Shown: one piece after another, positions 1 through 10,377 of the stretch
How the letters are laid out: every line of letters begins with the position of its first letter
Numbering within the stretch: position 1 is the stretch's first letter
Origin: Cunninghamia lanceolata
Taxonomy: Eukaryota > Streptophyta > Pinopsida > Cupressales > Cupressaceae
Reading direction: 5' to 3'
NCBI GenBank assembly: GCA_027924645.1
Contig: BSBN01000849.1
Coordinates: 10,620,001-10,684,000 of the forward strand
Length of the DNA stretch: 64,000 nt
Made by a program: the position numbers and the translations under genes
The notes under the pieces: generated by a model
Seen by the model: only the letters and a program-made list of their open reading frames with translations
The model's database searches: none
What the model was told of the DNA's origin: nothing

Positions 1-929
1 TAAGTTAGGGATGGAGTCCCCTATTTGTGGCCTATTGAATGGGCCTTTTTAATTCCCAAATTCACAAATAAAATATATATCTTTTCCAATTTTCTTTTAC
101 AGACATCTTATTGCAAGTTAATAAAACTTGTTATTTCTATCTAATATATATAATCAAATTAATAAGAATTAAAAACACAATTTTGATGTTCTAAGAGTGG
201 CCTATGCTTCAACATTAATTCTTTTCCCTTTTCCCAACTAACATAAACTAATACTAAGTTTCAATCTCCCCCTAATTTTTTGTTTAAAATAAATGAACTT
301 AAACTTCAAAAAATAGGTTTTCAAAATTTCTTATAAAAATATTTATTCATACTTAAAGAAGATTTGTTATTTTTATTTAACATATACATTAAAATTGCTA
401 GGATTCACCAGCATGATATTGATGATGGTCTAAAGGACAATGTTTCTATTTTAATTTTCTTTCCCTTAAATCTTATTAATAAAAATATTATTGGGCTTGG
501 ATATCTCTCAACTTGTTCCTTATAAATAAATATACTCACAATTTAAGGAATGTATTTCCAAGTTTTAAAAAAAAAAATACATAATTGTAAGTTAAACATA
601 CATGTTATTTCTTTCTACATATATTAAAATTTGTCAAAATTTATTATCATATAAGGAAACCATAAAATCAAATAAGCACTTTGAATTTAAACATTAATTT
701 CAAAAAAATTGTTTCAACATTAATCCTAATATTAATTTTTGAACTTTAATTTTGAAAGAACAATCAATTTTTTTGGTGCACACATATCCTCTCTTTCTAT
801 TCCATTAACTTACCATGGTTATTAATAAACAATAATATAAATTTCAAATTTTTAGTTTTTGAAGACAAAATTATTGAATGATATGCATATGTAAGCATGC
901 AATAGAGTTTAGAAGGAAGTCTAAGGCTA
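1..929. other. AT-rich sequence without recognisable genes
   Basis: No ORF of useful length, no RNA gene and no clear repeat is seen in this stretch. It is AT-rich with many homopolymer runs, typical of plant intergenic or old transposon DNA. Confidence 0.5.
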
Positions 930-1867
930 TGGCTCTATTGGCATGTTTTGTCATTGATGCAATTGATGTCAAGGGTTTGTCATTGATGTCAAAATGGTGT
1001 TCATGGTTCATGTATCACTGATTTGCTTGATTATTAAGAGTGTTGCTTCAGGACAAAGCTCATTCAAAGAGTTGCTTCATGACAAGGAATGACAAAGTGG
1101 AACTTCAACAATGTTGCATAACAAAGTAGTACTTGTTCATTCATATCATCTTATGGTGTTGATTATCTCATGATGTTCATAGTGTTGATCATCTTCTCAT
1201 GATGTTCATGGTATTGATCATCTCATTGTGTTGATGCATTTCTTAGTGTTGATGCTTGACGGTTTTCAAAGGTACTGTTCATTCATTTCTTCTTCATGGC
1301 AAAGTGATTGTTGATCTTCATGACAAAGACAAAGTGGTGCTTGATCTTCATAAAAAAGTGTTTGTTGGTCATTCAAAGTTTGTTATTTGAGATGAGACTT
1401 ATGGAGGGTGAATCTATGGTGGAAATCCCTTTTTAGGGTTTTAGTTGTTAAGATCTCTACAAATCTTATAACCTAAAACATTAAGTTCTATACTCTAAGA
1501 ACCTTGAAAACCTAGGGTTTATATCTTATGAAGTTCGTCAATACATAATTCACTTTATTTTATATTTATGTGTTGACCTGCTATAAATGGTGGATAGACA
1601 CTTTAATGATAACTTGACCCTGGGTTAAGTTCGTTGTCAACCAACCCCTACTTTTAAGTGAAACTGACAAGTCAAGTTAAGAACTTATATTTTATCGCTC
1701 AGTGTAAGATCAACGGTCTTTATTTGATTAATGAGATGGTGGGATTCAAAGATCTAGGGTCCTCTTTTAAACTTCAAAATGGTTATTTCCCAAGGCTTTC
1801 TTTTTGATAGGCTTATGAATGTCTTTGACCTAGTTCGGTTACACATGGTTTTGCAACTATTTTTTGG
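930..1867. repeat. LTR-like sequence with short tandem motifs
   Basis: The stretch opens with repeated versions of 'gtcattgatgtcaa' (about 950-990), a motif I associate with plant retrotransposon LTRs. From about 1140 to 1262 a degenerate unit of roughly 28 bp containing 'gatgttcatggtgttgatcatct' in pieces recurs four or five times. From about 1300 to 1362 'acaaagtggtgcttgatcttcat' recurs in pieces twice. There is no coding capacity. It is the sequence into which the large transposon beginning at 1873 appears to be inserted. The LTR assignment is inference; no matching second LTR was found in the window. Confidence 0.35.
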
Positions 1868-1872
1868 TAGTG
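1868..1872. repeat. Probable target-site duplication TAGTG, left copy
   Basis: TAGTG directly precedes the terminal GGGTAAGTGC. The same five bases directly follow the opposite terminus at 23943-23947. The exact length is uncertain because the left end carries one more G than the right end carries C. Confidence 0.5.
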
Positions 1873-2750
1873 GGGTAAGTGCAAGAAGATGGGGGGCCAA
1901 AAAGGGGTCTTAAGTGGCCACTTTTTTCTGAAATCAAGAAATACTGGCCTTGGATGAGAAATTGAGCATAGTTACACTCAAAATTTAGAGATGCAACCAA
2001 AACAATGTTCATAGTGCTCCGAGTCTACTTTCTAAACTACTATTTTGTTTTGAAAATGGCATAGATTAAGGGGTTCAAAAGAGGGAGCCACAGAAATTGG
2101 TGTTGTTTCTGTCAAAAAAACATAACATAGCATGTTTTGTGGCTCCCTCAAAAGGTCAACTTTTTTTTGGTATTTTTAAAATCGCTTCAGTGAGAAATTA
2201 GCTAATAGCATGTAGTTTATGCCCAATTTTTCTGATAATTTTTTGATGAATATTTGATTTTTTACTAATTTTTAAAGTGGACACATCCTAAAAAATAGAA
2301 TTTTGGCCGTGCTACCCCTATAAATTTTGAAAACTAATTGAAAATCATTTTTTTATTTTTTTAATATTTGTAGAATGGAGTCTAGTTTCTAAATATGTAA
2401 TTTTTTTGAAATTTGAATGAATAGTTATTTTACAATGAAAAAAAGACCAAACAGTGGTTTTTGCATAAAAACGGGCACACAAACAAAAGAAATTAAAGAT
2501 GAAAGGCTTAACATTGTTAAAATGTGAAAAAAATCACATCGTCAAATAGCTAAGAGAAAGCCTAACATTACCCATGTGTTCGATTTGTTCAACCTTGAAA
2601 CACGTGCAAATCTGAGGGTTAGCACGAACGAAATTATGTGAAATTTTGAAGAATACAGAAAAACACGTCTGTGACTGTTCATAAGGCACTCCAAGCCTTT
2701 GGGTTGGAAATCCAAAGCAAATCCCAAGCCCAAGGCTTGGGATTCCCAAA

Positions 2751-2798
2751 GCAAGAAATAACGTGAGCACGTTATAACACGCTCGCGTTATTTCTTGC
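2751..2798. promoter_or_regulatory. 48 bp near-perfect palindrome of the AACGCGAGCGCGTTAT family
   Basis: The sequence is a dyad centred on TTATAA at 2772-2777, with arms GCAAGAAATAACGYGAGC. It is a decayed version of the AACGCGAGCGCGTTAT/ATAACGCGCTCGCGTT palindrome that occurs repeatedly and only within these transposons. Mismatches between the arms are C/T type. Confidence 0.7.
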
Positions 2799-2837
2799 CT
2801 TACATTTTTTCCCGCAAGTCTGTCTTTTGCCATGTTT

Positions 2838-2877
2838 GACATAACGCGAGCGTGTTATAACGCACTCGCGTTATGTC
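2838..2877. promoter_or_regulatory. 40 bp palindrome, second copy in the left arm
   Basis: Dyad centred on TTATAA at 2855-2860, with arms GACATAACGCGAGCG. Same family as the palindromes at 2751, 9581, 23771, 23842, 52921 and 58227. It marks the inner end of the terminal arm, just before the telomere-like array. Confidence 0.7.
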
Positions 2878-2913
2878 CCACTCAAATTTTTTTACATTCA
2901 AGGCTATTCATCA

Positions 2914-5900
2914 TGAGGGTTAAGGCATAAGGGATAGAGTTGGAAGGTTTACGAATAAGGGATTAGCGTTTAAGGTATAGTATCGAGCCCGTTGAGGGTC
3001 TAGGAATAGGGATAGCGTTTAAGGTTTAGGGATGAGGGATGACAGATTACGGTTGAGGGTCGAGGGATCAAAGTTAAGGGTTGAGGGTTGAGGTTCAAGG
3101 GTCAAGGGTTCAGGGATAGGGTTTAGGGTCGAGGGATTAGGGTTAAAGTAGAGTGTGGAGGGTGTAAGGATTAGGGATAGGGTTGGAGGGTTTAGGGATA
3201 AGGGATTAGGGTTTAAGGTATAGTATCAAGTCTGTTGAGAGTTTAGGAATAGGGATAGCATTTAGGGATTAGGGATGAGGGATTATAGTTGAGGGATGAG
3301 GGATTAGGGTTGAGGGTTGAGGGATTAGGGTTTAGGGATAAGGTTTAGGGTTGAGGGTTGAGGGATTAGGGTTTAAGGTATAGTGTTGAGGGTTGAGGGT
3401 TGAGGGTTTAGGATTAGGGTTTAGGGTTGACGGATTAGCATTTAATGTCGAGGTTAGGGTTAGAGTGTTGAGGGTAGAGGGATTAGGGATAGGGTTTAGG
3501 GTTTAAGGTTTAAGGATTGAGGGTTGAGGCTTTAGGGATGAGGGTTTAAGGCTTAAGATATAGTGTCAAGTGTTGAGGGTGTAGGGATAGGGTTTAAGTT
3601 TTAAGGGTTAAGGTTGAGGGATATGGATTAGGGTTTAAGGTATAGTGTTGAGGGTCGAGGGATCAGAGTTAAGGGTTGAGGGATTAGGGTTTGACGTTGA
3701 GGGTTGAGGGTTGAGGTTTGAGGGTCAAGGGTTTAGGGATAGGGTTGAGGGTCGAGGAATTAGGGTTAAAGTAGAGTGTGGAGGGTATAAGGATTAGGGA
3801 TAGGGTTGGAGGGTTTAGGGATAAGGGATTAGGGTTTAAGGTATAGTATCGATTATGTTGAGGGTGTAGGAATAGGGATAGCATTTAGGGTTTAGGGATG
3901 AAGGATTAGAGTTGGGGGATGACAGATTAGGGTTGAGGGTTGAGGGATTAGGGTTTAGGGATAAGGTTTAGGGTTGAGGGATGAGGGATTAGGGTTTAAG
4001 GTATAGTGTTGAGGGTTTAGGGATAGGGTTTAGGGTTGAGGGATTAGGATTTGACGTTGAGGGTTGAGGGTTTAGGGTTTAGGGTTAGGGTTGAGAGATG
4101 AGGGATCAGAGTTAAGGGTTGAGGGAATAGGGTTTAACGTCGAGGGTTGAGGGTTAAGGTTCGAGGGTCAAGGGTTTAGGGATAGGGTTGAGGTTGAAGG
4201 GATTAGGGTTAAAGTAGAGTGTGGAGGGTGTAAGGATTAGGGATAGGGTTGGAGGGTTTAGGGATAAGAGATTAGAGTTTAAGGTATAGTATCGAGTCTG
4301 TTGAGGGTTTAGAAATAGGGATAGCATTTAGGGTTTAGGGATGAGGGATTAGAGTTGAGGGATGAGGGATTAGAGTTGAGGGATGAGGGATTAGGGTTGA
4401 GGGTTGAGGGATTAGGGTTTAGGGATAAGGTTTAGGGTTGAGGGTTGAGGGATTAGGGTTTAAGGTATAGTGTTGAGGGTTGATGGTTTAGGGATAGGGT
4501 TTAGGTTTGAGGGATTAGGGTTTAGGGTTGATGAATTAGGGTTTAATGTTGAGAGTTGAGGGTTGAGGGTTGAGGGTTGAGGTTGAGGGATAGGGTTAAT
4601 GGTCAAGGGATTAGGGTTAAATAAGAGTGTCGATGGTAGAGGGATTAGGGTTTAAGGTATAGTATCGAGCCTATTGAGGGTCTAGGAATAGGGATAGCGT
4701 TTAGGGTTTAGGAATGAGGGATTAGAGTTGAGGGATGACGGATGACAGATTAGGGTTGAGGGTTGAGGGATTAGGGTTTAGGGACAAGGTTTAGGGTTAG
4801 GGTTTAGGGATAGGGTTTAGGGTTGAGGGATTAGAGTGAAGGGTTGAGGGATTAGAATTTGGCATTGAGGGTTTAGGGTTTAGGATCAGGGTTGAAGGTC
4901 GAGGGATCAGAGTTAAGGGTTGAGGGATTAGGGTTTGATGTTGAGGGTTGAGGGTTGAGGTTCGAGGGTCAAGGGTTTAGGGATAGGGTTAAGGGTCGAG
5001 GAATTAGGGTTACAGTAGAGTGTGGAGGGTATAAGGATTAGGGATAGGGTTGGAGGGTTTAGGGATAAGGGATTAGAGTTTAAGGTATAGTATCGAGTCT
5101 GTTGAGGGTTTAGGAATAGGGATAGCATTTAGGGTTTAGGGATGAGGGATTAGAGTTGAGGGATGAGGGATTAGGGTTGAGGGTTGAGGGATAAGGTTTA
5201 GGGTTGAGGGTTGAGGGATTAGGGTTTAAGGTATAGTGTTGAGGGTTGATGGTTTAGGGATAGGGTTTAGGTTTGAGGGATTAGGGTTTAGGGTTGATGA
5301 ATTAGGGTTTAATGTTGAGAGTTAAGGGTTGAGGGTTGAGGGTTGAGGTTGAGGGATAGGGTTAATGGTCAAGGGATTAGGGTTAAATAAGAGTGTCGAT
5401 GGTAGAGGGATTAGGGTTTAAGGTATAGTATCGAGCCTGTTGAGGGTCTAGGAATAGGGATAGCGTTTAGGGTTTAGGAATGAGGGATTAGAGTTGAGGG
5501 ATGACGGATGACAGATTAGGGTTGAGGGTTGAGGGATTAGGGTTTAGGGACAAGGTTTAGGGTTAGGGTTTAAGGTATAGTGTTGAGGGTTTAGGGATAG
5601 GGTTTAGGGTTGAGGGATTAGAGTGAAGGGTTGAGGGATTAGAATTTGGCGTTGAGGGTTTAGGGTTTAGGATCAGGGTTGAAGGTCGAGGGATTAGAGT
5701 TAAGGGTTGAGGGATTAGGGTTTGATGTTGAGGGTGAGGGTTGAGGTTCGAGGGTCAAGGGTTTAGGGATAGGGTTGAGGGTCGAGGAATTAGGGTTAAA
5801 GTAGAGTGTGGAGGGATGACGGATGATAGATTAGGGTTGAGGGTTGAGGGATTAGGGTTTGATGTTGAGGGTTGAGGGTTTAGGGTTAGGGTTGAGAGAT

Positions 5901-7522
5901 GAGGGATCAGAGTTAAGGGTTGAGGGATTAGGGTTTGACGTTGAGGGCTGAGGTTCGAGGGTCAAGGGTTTAGGGCTAGGGTTGAGGTTGAAGGGATTAG
6001 GGTTTAGGGACAAGGTTTAGGGTTAGGGTTGAGGGATTAGGGTTTAAGGTATAGTGTTGAGGGTTTAGGGATAGGGTTTAGGGTTGAGGGATTAGAGTGA
6101 AGGGTTGAGGGATTAGAATTTGGCATTGAGGGTTTAGGATCAGGGTTGAAGGTCGAGGGATTAGAGTTAAGGGTTGAGGGATTAGGGTTTGATGTTGAGG
6201 GTTGAGGGTTGAGGTTCGAGGGTCAAGGGTTTAGGGATAGGGTTGAGGGTCGAGGAATTAGGGTTAAAGTAGAGTGTGGAGGGATGACGGATGATAGATT
6301 AGGGTTGAGGGTTGAGGGATTAGGGTTTGATGTTGAGGGTTGAGGGTTTAGGGTTAGGGTTGAGAGATGAGGGATCAGAGTTAAGGGTTGAGGGATTAGG
6401 GTTTGACGTCGAGGGCTGAGGTTCGAGGGTCAAGGGTTTAGGGTTAGGGTTGAGGTTGAAGGGATTAGGGTTTAGGGACAAGGTTTAGGGTTAGGGTTGA
6501 GGGATTAGGGTTTAAGGTATAGTGTTGAGGGTTTAGGGATAGGGTTTAGGGTTGAGGGATTAGAGTGAAGGGTTGAGGGATTAGAATTTGGCGTTGAGGG
6601 TTTAGGGTTTAGGATCAGGGTTGAAGGTCGAGGGATTAGAGTTAAGGCTTGAGGGATTAGGGTTTGATGTTGAGGGTTGAGGGTTGAGGTTCGAGGGTCA
6701 AGGGTTTAGGGATAGGGTTGAGGGTCGAGGAATTAGGGTTAAAGTAGAGTGTGGAGGGATGACGGATGATAGATTAGGGTTGAGGGTTGAGGGATTAGGG
6801 TTTGATGTTGAGGGTTGAGGGTTTAGGGTTAGGGTTGAGAGATGAGGGATCAGAGTTAAGGGTTGAGGGATTAGGGTTTGACGTCGAGGGCTGAGGTTCG
6901 AGGGTCAAGGGTTTAGGGATAGGGTTGAGGTTGAAGGGATTAGGGTTTAGGGACAAGGTTTAGGGTTAGGGTTGAGGGATTAGGGTTTAAGGTATAGTGT
7001 TGAGGGTTTAGGGATAGGGTTTAGGGTTGAGGGATTAGAGTGAAGGGTTGAGGGATTAGAATTTAGCGTTGAGGGTTTAGGGTTTAGGATCAGGGTTGAA
7101 GGTCGAGGGATTAGAGTTAAGGGTTGAGGGATTAGGGTTTGATGTTGAGGGTTGAGGGTTGAGGTTCGAGGGTCGAGGGTCGAGGAATTAGGGTTAAAGT
7201 AGAGTGTGGAGGGATGACAGATGACAGATTAGGGTTGAGGGTTGAGGGATTAGGGTTTGATGTTGAGGGTTGAGGGTTTAGGGTTAGGGTTGAGAGATGA
7301 GGGATTAGAGCTAAGGGTTGAGGGATTAGGGTTTGACGTCGAGGGCTGAGGTTCGAGGGTCAAGGGTTTAGGGATAGGGTTGAGGTTGAAGGGATTAGGG
7401 TTTAGGGACAAGGTTTAGGGTTAGGGTTGAGGGATTAGGGTTTAAAGTATAGTGTTGAGGGTTTAGGGATAGGGTTTAGGGTTGAGGGATTAGAGTGAAG
7501 GGTTGAGGGATTAGAATTTGGC
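2914..7522 (+). repeat. Degenerate telomere-like (TTTAGGG)n satellite, left array
   Basis: Nearly every 6-8 bases read TTTAGGG, TTGAGGG, ATTAGGG or a one-base variant, with the G-rich strand on +. Variants are not random. From about 5400 to 7522 a higher-order unit recurs, marked by 'attagaatttggc' at 5638, 6112, 6580, 7055 and 7510, giving spacings of 474, 468, 475 and 455 bp. Before 5400 a different set of markers ('gtatagtatcgag' about 2975, 3843, 4281, 4655, 5090, 5430) recurs less regularly. The array is internal, so it is not a chromosome end. Its counterpart at 53.5-58 kb has the same marker phrases on the opposite strand. Confidence 0.9.
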
Positions 7523-8797
7523 CAAGTAACGGCATAATGTTGAGTAGTTTGTGTACGTGTCATTACCATTTGTAACCGAACTGAATGTCTGAAAGGTTTG
7601 TAACCGATTGGCACGGTGGTTATAGGTGATTCAACTTCCACCATGTGTAACTGTCAATTGAGAGTCTTTATATTGTTGGTCTTTGTTCATGTAGAGGGGA
7701 GTGAACGAACAGAGAGAGAAATTGTATTTTATTCTGAAGCAGAAGGAATAAAGAAATTCTGTGTTTTCTGGTCAAACTACAGTGATACCGATTGGAGTCA
7801 TTCCACTGGTGGATTTCTTTGAAATCAGTGGAATGACCTCCATGTAGTTAGATTTATTTCTGTTATGTAGTTTTAGTGTTTCTGTGTGTTCTGTTTGGTT
7901 ACAATGTGCAGAGAAGGAATTAGCACTTTATGTGTATACAATGAATGTTTGTGAGGACAGTTCGTATCTTCCATTTGAATATCATTGTTGTATGTGAGGT
8001 TTTTAGAATAAGCATTCTGAACGATGCAAGAAATGACCGGTGGAAACAGTAAGGAGGACCGGAAGAATAAGTCGAGCAATGTATGGAGAAGTCATCGGAT
8101 TGACTATGTCTATCGGGTAGACAAAGGTGCATTGAACCGATAACATTAATCTTGTCGATCGTGTTTGTGTCGAGGTGACAAATGGTAATGTCTTACCGAA
8201 GATGAAGCATTATGTTGAGTTATCGGTAAGAGTTGTATTGTCGGAAGATGGGCGAAGAGTCCCACCGATGGTCTTAGTCACATCGACAAAGGTAAAGCAG
8301 AGGATGTGCATCGGCGTAAGGTTTGATATTGGACGACGAGGATTAAGTTACGCTGATAGTCTAAGTCAGACCGACGAAAGAGAAGCGAAGTATATCGGTG
8401 TGAGTAATGCCATCGGCATAAGAAAGTTGGTTTGGACCGATGGTAGGATCTCTCACCGATCGAGGTGAGATTCAAGAAGTCTTGCCGATGGTAAGTCTAT
8501 CGGCGTAACCGATAGCATCGGCAGGAGACTTAAAGAGTTCCCCGACAGTTATGTTCTCTCCGATCGGGAAGACGACGGGAAAGTGCGGTCGATGTAACAT
8601 ATGTCAGCATGAGTTACCTCATCGGCCGATGAGAGAAAGGTGGTTGCCGATAGCCATTGTCTTGCCGATAGGCAAGAATAGGTACATTTCGGTGTGACAT
8701 TTAAATTGTCTTTCCGATATACACTATAAAGGTTATTTTGTGGACTTTCAAGGATTTTTTCACCTGTGTTAATGTTCAACTGGTTTCGCTCTGCATC
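7523..8797. mobile_element. Unclassified 1.3 kb insert in the telomere-like array, ATCGG/CCGAT-rich
   Basis: The telomere-like pattern stops after 'attagaatttggc' and resumes at 8798. The insert has a stem-loop around 7800-7835 (ATTCCACTG ... CAGTGGAAT). From about 8090 to 8710 it carries some 25 copies of ATCGG or CCGAT. TATAAAG occurs near 8724. The last bases, TCTGCATCA, resemble an LTR end, so a solo LTR or LTR fragment is possible. No target duplication is visible, and the array does not resume in phase, so a rearrangement accompanied the insertion. ORFs here follow the repeated motif and are not taken as genes. Confidence 0.4.
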
Positions 8798-9572
8798 AAG
8801 GGATTAGGGTTTGACGTCGAGGGCTGAGGTTCGAGGGTCAAGGGTTTAGGGATAGGGTTGAGGTTGAAGGGATTAGGGTTTAGGGACAAGGTTTAGGGTT
8901 AGGGTTGAGGGATTAGGGTTTAAGGTATAGTGTTGAGGGTTTAGGGATAGGGTTTAGGGTTGAGGGATTAGAATTTGGCGTTGAGGGTTTAGGGTTTAGG
9001 ATCAGGGTTGAAGGTCGAGGGATTAGAGTTAAGGGTTGAGGGATTAGGGTTTGATGTTGAGGGTTGAGGGTTGAGGTTCGAGGGTCGAGGGTCGAGGAAT
9101 TAGGGTTAAAGTAGAGTGTGGAGGGATGACAGATGACAGATTAGGGTTGAGGGTTGAGGGATTAGGGTTTGATGTTGAGGGTTGAGGGTTTAGGGTTAGG
9201 GTTGAGAGATGAGGGATCAGAGTTAAGGGTTGAGGGATTAGGGTTTGACGTCGAGGGCTGAGGTTCGAGGGTCAAGGGTTTAGGGATAGGGTTGAGGTTG
9301 AAGGGATTAGGGTTTAAGGTATAATGTTGAGGGTTGATGGATCAGAGTTAAGGGTTGAGGGATTAGGGTTGAGGGTTGTAAGGATTAGGGATAGGGTTGG
9401 AGGGTTGACGGATTAGGATTTGACGTTGAGGGATTAGGATTTGATGTTGAGGGTTGAGGGATTAGGATTTGACATTGAGAGTTGAGAGTTTAGGGATAGG
9501 GTTGAGGGATTAGGATTTGACATTGAGGGTTGAGGGTCAAGGGATCAGAGTTGAGGGTTTAGGGTTTAGGGA
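8798..9572 (+). repeat. Telomere-like satellite, continuation of the left array
   Basis: Same TTTAGGG/TTGAGGG variant phrases as before the insert, including one more 'attagaatttggc' marker at about 8967. Toward the inner end the units become more irregular and end at the palindrome that precedes the transposase region. Confidence 0.88.
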
Positions 9573-9573
9573 T

Positions 9574-9637
9574 CTATAGCAGGACAAAACGCGAGCACGT
9601 TATAGCGCGAGCACGTTATAACGCGCTCGCGTTTTGT
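9574..9637. promoter_or_regulatory. Compound CG-rich palindrome upstream of the transposase
   Basis: TCTATAGCAGGACAAAACGC opens the motif. It then carries one and a half copies of the AACGCGAGCACGTTAT dyad, with a full dyad centred on TTATAA at 9616-9621. The inverted copy of the element has a cleaner 60 bp version at 52921-52980. Its position about 0.75 kb upstream of the transposase start suggests a promoter or transposase-binding role, which is inference. Confidence 0.6.
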
Positions 9638-10377
9638 ATTTCTACTGAAACGGTAAAAAAGTGGTTACCCCCGTGATCCAGGCCCACATGCTCTGTTTTC
9701 TTACTGATTCTACGCGTGCTCCGACAAAAAAGAAGTGCTTTCATGCTATTGGAAAGTTCACATGCACATTTGACACATTGTACCACCTTTGCATGATCTT
9801 TCCACCACCTTTTCTGCTTTGCCAACTTGAGAAGGAGGAAATAACATAGTTTTCAAACCAAATTTGATATATATCTATACAAGTTTTAATTTTTGTAGTA
9901 TTGCAATGTTAATTTTGATTCAATTTTAAGAATTTAACATTGAAAAGGAAGCAAGTGGTGAAAAACTCAAATTGTTGAGGAGTTTGATGCAAGAAGATAA
10001 AAACACTACATAATTGGGTACTCTCTCCATTCAAATCTTCATTTTTTAGGTATGTCAAGTCTTTACATGCATGTTCTTTACATTTTCCTTATTTCGGATT
10101 GAATTACTTTATCATGCTTTATCATACATGTTTAAAATAGACACATTTCCAATCAAGAAAGCAACCTACAATCTCACATGATGCCATGTATATTTTCTAC
10201 ACTTGGGCTCTTTAATAATTATGTGTAATAAACAAACCTTAGTTCATACCATGATGTCAAACTATACAAGAATAAATCCTTACAACATAAAAAAAATACA
10301 ATCCCACTATTATCATGTATTCATTTCTTAGGAACTAATATTGGTCTCTTTATCATGCTACAGACAAATTCTCCGTC
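9638..10377 (+). promoter_or_regulatory. Upstream region of the transposase gene, possible 5' UTR intron
   Basis: This non-coding stretch is conserved in the inverted copy (52144-52920). A donor-like TTTTTTAG|GTATGT lies near 10048 and an acceptor-like ATGCTACAG near 10362, with the first ATG at 10378. An intron in the 5' leader is therefore plausible. A TATATATCTATA stretch lies near 9871. The actual start of transcription cannot be read from sequence. Confidence 0.4.

Larger units (their letters stand above)
1873..2890 (+). repeat. Transposase-side terminal arm of element 1
   Basis: About 1 kb matching 58215-59223 in inverted orientation at roughly 95% or better by eye. The best conserved blocks are around 2100-2340 and 2380-2470. 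It contains a CCAAGCC/GGCTTGG dyad at 2721-2743 and two large palindromes. A reading frame of about 100 codons spans it in both arms, but it runs across the palindromes and is probably not a gene. These arms likely hold the transposase recognition sites. Confidence 0.75.

Noticed and set aside
2534..2842. 102-codon frame in the left terminal arm with a counterpart at 58188-58481
   Set aside because: It runs through the palindromes, differs in frame at its ends between arms and has no recognisable domain.
3684..5128. 66-codon frames in the telomere-like array (Leu/Pro/Asn/Ser repeats), also at 54247
   Set aside because: They are translations of the 7 bp repeat variants and recur with the satellite unit.
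8175..8468. 97-codon frame in the ATCGG-rich insert
   Set aside because: Composition follows the repeated pentamers; no protein motif.
2914..9572. True chromosome end (telomere)
   Set aside because: The array is highly degenerate, lies internally, and is mirrored inside a second transposon copy.
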